A stretch of DNA of 40,943 nucleotides from an uncultured Clostridia bacterium (GTDB lineage Bacteria; Bacillota; Clostridia; Oscillospirales; Acutalibacteraceae): contig CALEJD010000048.1 in the NCBI GenBank assembly GCA_937898195.1, positions 1 through 40,943 on the forward strand, in the 5' to 3' direction. The translations under genes were made by a program, and so were the position numbers. The notes under the pieces are model-generated. The model ran no database searches. It had not been told where the DNA came from and saw only the letters and a program-made list of their open reading frames with translations. This document shows, piece after piece, positions 34,228-40,633 of the stretch; positions within the stretch are counted from its first letter, which is position 1, and every line of letters starts with the position of its first letter.

Positions 34228-34398
34228 ATGATTAAGAATTGTTTTCATATTTATCTTTGTAATTATATCAATGATGCTTTAGGTTGTGATTTTATGCCTT
34301 TGTGGGCAATACCAGAGTTTGATTGTAATATCTATACATTTCAACGTATTAGAGTTAAAGATATTTATAATTTAGATAGGAGTTGTTTACAGTTATGA
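34228..34398 (+). CDS. 56-residue phage protein
   Basis: ATG at 34228 follows TAGGTGATTTTT, the same kind of ribosome binding site as the neighbours. The product contains five Cys and many aromatic residues. Its stop overlaps the next start (ATGA). Not recognised. Confidence 0.5.
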   Translation: MIKNCFHIYLCNYINDALGCDFMPLWAIPEFDCNIYTFQRIRVKDIYNLDRSCLQL

Positions 34399-34508
34399 CA
34401 TGCCCAAATCAATACACAGAAAATCATGCAGCATGTGTAGATTGCATTTTTTCTGATATTTGTCAGGAAGATTGCATTGAAGAGCTTAAAGAGGGGAGTA
34501 AATCATGA
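34395..34508 (+). CDS. 37-residue Cys-rich phage protein
   Basis: It starts in an ATGA overlap with the previous gene and ends in an ATGA overlap with the next, strong support for a real coding unit. Five Cys in the pattern C3, C14-x2-C17, C23-x3-C27 suggest a bound metal or cluster. Acidic C terminus. Not recognised. Confidence 0.55.
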   Translation: MTCPNQYTENHAACVDCIFSDICQEDCIEELKEGSKS

Positions 34509-34876
34509 AAGCTTTGTTGATTGATGTTATTGAACCAAAATTAACAGTTGTTGATTGTGATGGTTTAGATGATTACTATAAATACATTCATTGTGATTGC
34601 ATTGATGTTACTGTTCGTCAAGTTGGTTCTTCAGTTGTTCATATTGTTTGTGATGACATAGGTGCTTTAACTAGTAAGCCTGTAATATCTGCATCTGATA
34701 TGGATGGTAATAATATTTATGGTAACATTTTAATCTTCTCTGGTGAGCTTGTTGGTGATGGATTCTTCCAAAGCTTGTCAGCTGATGAGATGCAAGATGT
34801 ATTACATAATATTTTTTTTGCAAAATCTTGTTTATCTCCGTATGATGATTTTCATTTTGTGCTGCGGTATAATTGA
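34505..34876 (+). CDS. DUF3846-like phage protein
   Basis: This is a 123-residue protein. The N terminus MKALLIDVIEPKLTVVDCD, the middle NNIYGNILIFSGE and the end FQSLSADEMQDVLHNI resemble DUF3846 proteins found in phages and mobile elements; the match is uncertain. No enzymatic role is known. It is the last gene before the right repeat. GGGGAG precedes the ATG. Confidence 0.6.
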   Translation: MKALLIDVIEPKLTVVDCDGLDDYYKYIHCDCIDVTVRQVGSSVVHIVCDDIGALTSKPVISASDMDGNNIYGNILIFSGELVGDGFFQSLSADEMQDVLHNIFFAKSCLSPYDDFHFVLRYN

Positions 34877-34931
34877 CTTGTGCATAGTGTATAAAGAATA
34901 GGGCAGTAGCTATTGTTGAAAACTATAATTT

Positions 34932-34978
34932 TTGTTGACAATGTTGAAAACTTATTATATAATTATACAAAATAAATA
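34932..34978 (+). repeat. Right 47-bp direct repeat (right attachment junction)
   Basis: It is identical to 27120-27166. Here the repeat is followed by TTTTGTATCAA, which completes an inverted-arm recombination site, presumed host-derived. This copy lies 56 bases after the last phage gene. Confidence 0.85.
34935..34963 (+). promoter_or_regulatory. Consensus promoter inside the right repeat, directed at xer
   Basis: TTGACA (34935-34940) and TATAAT (34958-34963) are separated by 17 bases. The start of transcription would fall near 34970, inside the recombination core. No other plus-strand gene lies between it and xer. The left repeat carries the same promoter at 27123-27151, but it faces minus-strand genes and the GC hairpin. 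Confidence 0.65.
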
Positions 34979-34989
34979 TTTTGTATCAA
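34961..34989. other. dif-like Xer recombination site
   Basis: Two inverted arms, ATACAAAA (34965-34972) and TTTTGTAT (34979-34986), flank a 6-base centre TAAATA (34973-34978). Each arm read inward to outward begins TTTTGTA, close to the TTATGTA core of the Bacillus subtilis dif XerD arm. Six bases between arms is the standard Xer spacing. The two prophage junctions share the left arm and centre and differ from the next base on, as expected after strand exchange at the centre edge. Use by the Xer protein at 35525 is inferred. Confidence 0.65.
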
Positions 34990-35524
34990 ATAGGGGAAGA
35001 AAAATTATACAAAATACGGGAAATATAAGCTTTTTATCGGCAGATAGCCTTATTTAATGAAATTTAGCTATTTTCCACTTTTGTATTACTATATATACGC
35101 AAAACTTATATTGGACTAAAACATTTGCAATTTCTTATTAGTTATACAAATTTTATTTTAGTTACTTTTAAATTTTTATAAAAATAAAATTCCAATAACT
35201 TTTTTCAATTTGTACTTTGCATCATTTTAAAAATTTCTATCAGATTCTGTTTATTGTATTTTTGCAAAAAATCTTTAATTTCTGTTTAAATTGATGTATT
35301 ATTATTGGTAGAAATAGATTTTATTAAAAATAGATTTTTTATTTTGTACAATAATTACATGGATTATTACTAAAATACTAGATTCACTATTTTCTTCATT
35401 CTTTAAAGAATAATGGGATATTTACCTATCCCTATTATTAAAAAATATATGAAAAATACATTCAAGAAAAATGTTAATTATTAATTGTTTTACAGCTTTG
35501 TGAAACAGTTTCACGGGTGATATT
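34979..35524. other. AT-rich gap before xer
   Basis: No gene is seen. The gap has another TTATACAAAA at 35005-35014 and TTATACAAAT at 35142-35151. A hairpin AATAATGGGATA (35409-35420) pairs with TATCCC and ATTATT (35427-35439, one bulge). A palindrome GTGAAA-CAG-TTTCAC (35500-35514) touches the xer ribosome binding site GGGTGAT. It would be the leader of a transcript from the promoter at 34935. Confidence 0.6.
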
Positions 35525-36502
35525 ATGAAAAAAATAAATTATATAGGTCTTCCAGTAATTATTAAAGACTTTTTAGTCTATCTTGATGTAATTAAAAACA
35601 AATCAGTATTAACTATTGAAGAATACTCTTCAGATTTAAAGCTTTTCTTCAAATTTCTTAAGCAATATCGAGGTTTAGTCCCCCCTACTGCTGACTTTGA
35701 AGAGATAGATATTTTAGATATTGACGAAGATTTTGTAAAAACAGTTACTCTAAATGATGCTTATGCTTTTCTTTCATATTGTAAAAATGAAAGAGATAAT
35801 CAGGAAGCTGCGAGAGCAAGAAAAGTTTCGTGTTTGCGTACATTCTTTAAATATCTTGATAAGCAGAAAAACATTATTGAAAATAACCCTATGGAAGTTT
35901 TGGACTCACCAAGATTAAAAAAATCTATCCCCAAGTATTTAACCCTTGAAGAGAGCATAAAGCTATTAAAATCAGTTGATGGTAAACACAAAGAACGCGA
36001 TTACTGTATTCTTGTATTTTTCTTAAACTGCGGTTTGCGTTTATCTGAATTAGTTAGTCTTAATTATAATGATATTCGTGATGACCACACTTTAAGAGTT
36101 ACTGGTAAGGGAAATAAAGAAAGAACTATTTATCTTAATGATGCTTGTCTTGATGCATTTGCACAATATATGGCTGTAAGACCTGTTGACGGTGTTCCGG
36201 CAACAGACAGAAATGCTTTGTTTTTAAGCAGTAGAAACAAGCGTATAAGCCCAAAAACAGTACAGCATATTGTTTATGACTGTCTAGAAAAATGTGGTCT
36301 TGAAGGCTATTCTGTGCATAAATTAAGACACACAGCAGCAACTCTTATGTATCAACACGGCAATGTTGATGTTCTCATATTAAAAGACATTCTTGGTCAT
36401 GAAAATTTAGGGACAACAGAAATCTATACTCATATTGTTGATGAGCAACTCAAGAAAGCATCAGAATCAAACCCATTGGCAAATATCAAACTCAAAGATT
36501 AA
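35525..36502 (+). CDS. Xer-type tyrosine recombinase
   Basis: This is a 325-residue protein. The N-terminal SAM-like domain (to about residue 120) and the catalytic domain are complete, with Arg172, Lys195, His265, Arg268, His292 and nucleophile Tyr301. It is close to XerC/XerD of Firmicutes and slightly longer than the usual 300. It lies outside the prophage repeats. In Bacillus xerD is near spoIIM, and here a SpoIIM-like gene is the convergent neighbour, supporting host chromosome-dimer resolution as its job. The nearby dif-like site resembles single-recombinase systems such as XerS and XerH, where gene and site are neighbours. The ATG follows GGGTGAT. Confidence 0.85.
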   Translation: MKKINYIGLPVIIKDFLVYLDVIKNKSVLTIEEYSSDLKLFFKFLKQYRGLVPPTADFEEIDILDIDEDFVKTVTLNDAYAFLSYCKNERDNQEAARARKVSCLRTFFKYLDKQKNIIENNPMEVLDSPRLKKSIPKYLTLEESIKLLKSVDGKHKERDYCILVFFLNCGLRLSELVSLNYNDIRDDHTLRVTGKGNKERTIYLNDACLDAFAQYMAVRPVDGVPATDRNALFLSSRNKRISPKTVQHIVYDCLEKCGLEGYSVHKLRHTAATLMYQHGNVDVLILKDILGHENLGTTEIYTHIVDEQLKKASESNPLANIKLKD

Positions 36503-37130
36503 TTTTATCAATAAACAAAACAATTAACAAACTATTAAATAATGCGCACATACAATTAATAATTATCAAAATTAAATATCTTAATAAATACAGCTTGACA
36601 GATATATCGTCAGCTGTATTTTTATTTGTTATTGTGTTAAAATTTTTAGCCGACATATATATACTTTCATTTGATGCAAATAAAAGCGATGTGGTTGCAA
36701 CTGCAGTATAAGGAAATATAAATAACAAACAGAATAAAACACCTTTAAGTTCATATTCATTATACATATATCCACCTAAAAAACCTGTAATAATGCACCT
36801 TATCGATGTTGGCAAAATAGTCAAGGGTGCGCCTATAAAGCTCGTTCCAATAACCATTGCAAAAGCAAAGTAAATTAGTTCCGCTTTAATAAAAAACAAT
36901 AATATTTTTAAGAGTTCTTTAGATTCAAATAGTACTATTTTATTTTCTATTATCTGTGTAAACGATGAACTATTAAAATTATTATATATAAAACAACCCA
37001 ATAAAATTGATGCTATTGAAACAAATAAAAGAATTACCTTATACTTCTCGTTAAATATATAATCGAAATTCATCTTCTTTTTGGGTTTTACCTTTTGATA
37101 TGGTCTTTTTACTCTTATTACTTTTGACAT
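36492..37130 (-). CDS. SpoIIM-like stage II sporulation membrane protein
   Basis: This 212-residue membrane protein has a basic N terminus and about five hydrophobic segments. The pattern IGAPLTILPTSIRCIITGF followed by ELKGVLFCLLFIFPY resembles SpoIIM, part of the peptidoglycan-remodelling machine of engulfment. Length (about 214 in Bacillus) and neighbourhood with xer agree. The similarity is judged by eye. It overlaps the xer 3' end by 11 bases in convergent orientation. The ATG follows AAGGAATG, 11 bases behind the YrzE-like gene. Confidence 0.65.
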   Translation of the reverse strand: MSKVIRVKRPYQKVKPKKKMNFDYIFNEKYKVILLFVSIASILLGCFIYNNFNSSSFTQIIENKIVLFESKELLKILLFFIKAELIYFAFAMVIGTSFIGAPLTILPTSIRCIITGFLGGYMYNEYELKGVLFCLLFIFPYTAVATTSLLFASNESIYMSAKNFNTITNKNTADDISVKLYLLRYLILIIINCMCALFNSLLIVLFIDKINL

Positions 37131-37141
37131 TTAATCATTCC

Positions 37142-37552
37142 TTATTTTCGTCTTTTTGTATTTGCTCCTAAAACGCCACCAATTGAAGAAGTCACAAATA
37201 TCAATAAATATAAAATTCCAGTTTTTGTTTCTATTTGCCCATTAGAAAACACTAACAATACAACTGTTATATATAGTGCAAATGGAATTGCAGAAACAAG
37301 ACCAGAAATAATACCTTTTAACTTACATCTAAATGTTGAAAGAAAACCATTTACCAGCGCACCTACAAGAACTATACCCATCAAATACCACGAAAGATTT
37401 TTAGGTAAATTCTGCGATTTATTTATAATAAAAGAAAAGAAAATCGAAAGCAAAAATGTTATTAGAATACCAACTACTGATGATATGATAATCCCGATAA
37501 GATTTTCAACAATTTCTGGATACTCTTTTCTCTTAGCAAGTTTTTTACGCAT
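37142..37552 (-). CDS. TIGR04086/YrzE-like membrane protein
   Basis: This is a 136-residue protein with four membrane segments and a basic C terminus (NTKRRK). In Bacillus yrzE follows yajC (yrbF) in the queA-tgt-yajC order, exactly as here, which supports the call. Function unknown. The ATG at 37552 follows GAGGG with 8 bases between; that sequence lies in the 3' arm of the terminator hairpin. An earlier ATG at 37573 sits inside the hairpin and is unlikely. Confidence 0.75.
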   Translation of the reverse strand: MRKKLAKRKEYPEIVENLIGIIISSVVGILITFLLSIFFSFIINKSQNLPKNLSWYLMGIVLVGALVNGFLSTFRCKLKGIISGLVSAIPFALYITVVLLVFSNGQIETKTGILYLLIFVTSSIGGVLGANTKRRK

Positions 37553-37588
37553 AAAAAAATCCCTCACATTCAATAAAGAATATGAGGG
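37553..37588 (-). terminator. Terminator between yajC and yrzE that also holds the yrzE ribosome binding site
   Basis: On the minus strand CCCTCATATTC (37588-37578) pairs with GAATGTGAGGG (37571-37561) over 11 positions with one G-T pair, followed by a run of seven T. The start codon comes right after the T run. Confidence 0.8.
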
Positions 37589-37609
37589 AATCTCATTTTT
37601 TATGTTAAA

Positions 37610-38020
37610 TTATTCTTCGTCTTTTTTAGACTTTTTGCCTTTTTTCTCAGCCATTGCTGCTCTTGCAGCTTCACGTTCAGCCTGAATTTTCTCATTAGCT
37701 GTGTGGTTTGTCTGAATTGCATATTTCATAAACTTAATTTTTACTCTGTCTGAGCCAGTTTCAAGAACAATTGTGTCGTCTTTAACAGCAACAACTTTAC
37801 CACAAATACCTCCGATTGTTGTGATTTCATCACCAATCTGTGTATTTTCACGGATTTGTTGTTCCATTTTTCTCTGTTTATTTTGTGGTCTAATTGTTGT
37901 AAAATACATTGCAGCAATCATAATACCTATGAATATAAACATAGTCCAATTACCACCTGTCTGGCCTTCTGTGCCAGCAGCAGGTGCGCCCATCATTAAA
38001 AGTGAAAAAAAGTTTGACAT
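37610..38020 (-). CDS. yajC: Preprotein translocase accessory subunit YajC
   Basis: This is a 136-residue protein. One membrane segment (about residues 27-43) is followed by RPQNKQRKMEQ and the YajC core GDEITTIGGICGKVV. It assists the SecDF complex. The tail is strongly basic and acidic (AEKKGKKSKKDEE). The ATG at 38020 follows GGAGG. It lies 89 bases behind tgt in the queA-tgt-yajC cluster. Confidence 0.92.
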   Translation of the reverse strand: MSNFFSLLMMGAPAAGTEGQTGGNWTMFIFIGIMIAAMYFTTIRPQNKQRKMEQQIRENTQIGDEITTIGGICGKVVAVKDDTIVLETGSDRVKIKFMKYAIQTNHTANEKIQAEREAARAAMAEKKGKKSKKDEE

Positions 38021-38109
38021 TTCAATATCCTCCAAAATGTTTCATAATAACTTTAACATTATACATAAATATAAATAATTTTGCAATATGTTTTCTAAAA
38101 TTTACTAAA

Positions 38110-39240
38110 TTATATTCTTGTATCCAATCTATCAACATATTTTGCATAAAACTCTTCAAACGTATCATTATCGAGAGCTTCACGAATTTTTGCCATTAAA
38201 TTGTTATAAAAATATAAATTATGCATTACGCAAAGTCGCATTGCAAGAATTTCTTGTGCTTTAAATAAATGACGAATATAAGCTCTTGAATGCCTTTGGC
38301 AAGTTGGACAATTACAAGTTGGGTCTATAGGCAAATCATCTTTTTCATACTTTTTATTGTTGATGTTAATGATACCAGCATCAGTAAAAAGATGGCCGTG
38401 ACGAGCATTTCTAGAAGGCATTACACAGTCAAAAAGGTCAACTCCCCTTCTAACTGCTTCAAGAATATTACCCGGAGTACCAACACCCATTAAATACCTA
38501 ATTTTGTCAGCTGGCATATATGGTTCAACTGCAGATATTATGCGATACATATCTTCTTTTGGCTCGCCAACTGCAAGACCACCGATAGCATAACCATCAA
38601 GTTCAAGTTTTGCGATTTCTTTCATATGCTCAACTCTTAAATCATCAAAAGTGCAACCCTGATTTATACCAAAAAGCAGCTGATTTTTGTTAATTGTATC
38701 TGGTAAAGAGTTAAGCCGTTCCATTTCCGCTTTGCAACGAATTAGCCATCTTGTTGTTCTTTCACAAGACTGCTTTGAATATTCATATTTTGCTGGATTT
38801 TCAACACATTCATCAAATGCCATAGCTATTGTCGAGCCAAGATTGGATTGAATCTGCATACTCTCTTCAGGTCCCATAAAAATCTTACGACCATCAATAT
38901 GAGAAGAAAAATATACGCCTTCTTCTTTAATTTTTCGAAGTGAAGAAAGTGAAAACACCTGAAATCCACCGCTATCAGTAAGAATAGGTCCATTCCAACC
39001 AGTAAACTTATGAAGTCCACCCATTTCTTTTACAAGTGTATCAGTTGGTCTTAAATGCAAATGGTAGGTATTGCATAACTGCACTTGACAGTTAATATCT
39101 TTTAAATCATAAGCAGAAACGCCACCCTTAATTGCACCTTGCGTTGCGACATTCATAAATGCTGGTGTTTGCACAGTGCCGTGAACAGTTTGAAATTCAC
39201 CACGACGAGCATTTCCACACTTTTTTATAAGCTTATACAT
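38110..39240 (-). CDS. tgt: tRNA-guanine transglycosylase
   Basis: This 376-residue enzyme swaps guanine 34 for preQ1 in tRNAs with GUN anticodons. Catalytic Asp residues are in LTDSGGFQVFSL and GVDLFDCVMPSRNARHG. Zinc ligands are in CNCPTCQ and a downstream His. It is full length. The ATG follows AAGGAG. queA, which acts next in the pathway, lies 13 bases upstream. Confidence 0.97.
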   Translation of the reverse strand: MYKLIKKCGNARRGEFQTVHGTVQTPAFMNVATQGAIKGGVSAYDLKDINCQVQLCNTYHLHLRPTDTLVKEMGGLHKFTGWNGPILTDSGGFQVFSLSSLRKIKEEGVYFSSHIDGRKIFMGPEESMQIQSNLGSTIAMAFDECVENPAKYEYSKQSCERTTRWLIRCKAEMERLNSLPDTINKNQLLFGINQGCTFDDLRVEHMKEIAKLELDGYAIGGLAVGEPKEDMYRIISAVEPYMPADKIRYLMGVGTPGNILEAVRRGVDLFDCVMPSRNARHGHLFTDAGIININNKKYEKDDLPIDPTCNCPTCQRHSRAYIRHLFKAQEILAMRLCVMHNLYFYNNLMAKIREALDNDTFEEFYAKYVDRLDTRI

Positions 39241-39253
39241 AAAAACTCCTTAA

Positions 39254-40282
39254 TTAATAAATGAACATACAATCGCCAAAACTAAAGAATCTGTATTTTT
39301 CTTTAACAGCAGTGTTATATGCTTCTAAAATTCGTTCTCTGTCATATAATGCAGATACAAGCATTATAAGTGTACTTTCAGGTAAATGGAAATTGGTAAG
39401 AAGTGCATCAATGCACATAAACTTGTAACCAGGGTAAATAAAAATGCTTGTCCAATCATCAAATTCTTTCATTTCACCTTGACTTTGCATAACACTTTCA
39501 AGAGTTCTGCAACAAGTTGTACCAACAGCAACAACACGACCACCATTTTTCTTGGTTTCATTAATTAAATCAGCAGTTTCTTTCGGAATCTGATAATGTT
39601 CAGAATGCATTTCGTGGTCTTCAATATTCTCTGCTTTTACAGGTCTAAAAGTGCCTATACCAACGTGTAAAGTAACATATCCGATTTTTATGCCTTTTTC
39701 TTGAATTTTAGTCATAATTTCATCTGTAAAATGAAGTCCTGCAGTTGGCGCTGCAGCAGAACCCAATTCTTTTGAATAAACGGTCTGATAGCGTTCTTTA
39801 TCTTCAAGCTTTTCGGTAATATAATGTGGTAACGGCATTTCGCCTACCTTATCTAAAACATCATAAATATTTGACGCATCATAACTGAATTTTGCTATTC
39901 TATTACCATTTGCAAGAACTTCTTCAATTTTGCAAGTCAAAATGCCATCACCGAAAGAAAACTCAGCATCAACTTTTGCTCTTTTGCCAGGTCCTGTTAT
40001 AGTCTCCCAACGGTCATTGCCAAGATTATTTAAAAGCAAGAATTCTACAATAGCACCAGTGTCTTTTTTTACGCCATACATTCTCGCTGGTAACACTCTT
40101 GTGTTATTAAGAATAAGACAATCGCCAGGATTTAAATAGTCAATAAAATCATAAAAATGTTTATGCTCAATAGAGTTATCCTTTCTCGATAAAACCATCA
40201 TTTTTGAATGGTCCCGAGGCTCAATTGGTGTCTGAGCTATCAATTCTTTGGGCAAATCGTAGTAAAAGTGTGATTTTTTCAT
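39254..40282 (-). CDS. queA: S-adenosylmethionine:tRNA ribosyltransferase-isomerase
   Basis: This 342-residue enzyme turns preQ1-modified tRNA to epoxyqueuosine using SAM. The start FYYDLPKELIAQTPIEPRD, LNNTRVLPARMYG, and SAAAPTAGLHFT are typical. The ATG at 40282 follows CGGAGA; an open frame extends 48 bases further without a ribosome binding site. It is the first gene of queA-tgt-yajC-yrzE-spoIIM. Confidence 0.96.
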   Translation of the reverse strand: MKKSHFYYDLPKELIAQTPIEPRDHSKMMVLSRKDNSIEHKHFYDFIDYLNPGDCLILNNTRVLPARMYGVKKDTGAIVEFLLLNNLGNDRWETITGPGKRAKVDAEFSFGDGILTCKIEEVLANGNRIAKFSYDASNIYDVLDKVGEMPLPHYITEKLEDKERYQTVYSKELGSAAAPTAGLHFTDEIMTKIQEKGIKIGYVTLHVGIGTFRPVKAENIEDHEMHSEHYQIPKETADLINETKKNGGRVVAVGTTCCRTLESVMQSQGEMKEFDDWTSIFIYPGYKFMCIDALLTNFHLPESTLIMLVSALYDRERILEAYNTAVKEKYRFFSFGDCMFIY

Positions 40283-40321
40283 TATGTTTCTCCGTGAAAA
40301 TATAGAAAATGTTAAAAATAT

Positions 40322-40350
40322 TTGACACAAATGCTTTATAATGGTATTAT
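40322..40350 (+). promoter_or_regulatory. Promoter for the lysine-riboswitch-controlled asd gene
   Basis: TTGACA at 40322-40327 and TATTAT at 40345-40350 are separated by 17 bases, with a TG just before the -10 box. The transcript would start at the riboswitch. Confidence 0.75.
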
Positions 40351-40353
40351 ATT

Positions 40354-40522
40354 AAAGCGATTGAGGCGCAACAAAAATCAGTATCGTTTTTGAAACTCCC
40401 AAGAGTTTTTGAGAAAACGAAAAAGGGTTTGTTGCCGAAGAAAAACAGGGCTTGGGAAATGTTTTTTCTGGTTGTATTATTAACAGTAATGCAACTGTCA
40501 TCATTATTTGATGGAGTGCTTT
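40354..40522 (+). promoter_or_regulatory. Lysine riboswitch (L box) aptamer
   Basis: Conserved pieces appear in order: P1 5' side AAAGC (40354-40358), GAGGCGC, CAGTA, a GAAA-AAGG segment, GCCGAAG, CTGGTTGTATTA with GTAATGCAACTGT, and the closing GGAGTGC with GCTTT (40518-40522) for P1. The following gene, asd, makes the precursor of lysine, the ligand. High lysine would stabilise the aptamer and favour the terminator. Confidence 0.88.
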
Positions 40523-40558
40523 CGTATTATGAAACCCATAATACCTATGTATTTTTAT

Positions 40559-40592
40559 TCAGTAATGGTGTCATAATCATTACTGATTTTTT
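40559..40592 (+). terminator. Riboswitch expression-platform terminator
   Basis: TCAGTAATG (40559-40567) pairs with CATTACTGA (40578-40586), followed by six T. A competing hairpin TATTATG/CATAATA lies between aptamer and terminator (about 40525-40543). Confidence 0.85.
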
Positions 40593-40633
40593 ATAACGAA
40601 TGATATATTATCATTTTTTGGAGGTAATTTCAA

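Larger units (their letters stand above)
27120..34978 (+). mobile_element. Integrated filamentous phage (inovirus-type prophage), about 7.8 kb
   Basis: The element lies between 47-bp perfect direct repeats, giving a unit of 7,812 bp, normal for filamentous phages. Gene content in order: DUF2726 and XRE repressor (minus), then on the plus strand two small early genes, major coat protein, Zot-type ATPase, a 39-residue membrane protein, a C-terminally anchored protein, an adsorption-protein candidate, a pVI-like protein, a hairpin-rich gap, Rep, and five small genes. It carries no recombinase and no secretin. The absence of a secretin fits a monoderm host; absence of an integrase plus a dif-like junction fits Xer-dependent integration. 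No frameshift or truncation is seen, so it may be functional. Confidence 0.88.

Noticed and set aside
27000..35500. CRISPR array, retron, diversity-generating retroelement or toxin-antitoxin system
   Set aside because: No regularly spaced repeats, no reverse transcriptase, and no recognisable toxin-antitoxin pair were found; the XRE gene is better explained as a phage repressor.
35525..36502. Xer-type protein as the phage's own integrase
   Set aside because: It lies outside both repeats, resembles housekeeping Xer proteins and sits next to a SpoIIM-like gene as in Bacillus, so host origin is more likely. A comparison with phage-free relatives would decide.
40390..40596. Open frame of 68 codons between queA and asd
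   Set aside because: It starts at a TTG without ribosome binding site and lies entirely within the lysine riboswitch and its terminator.
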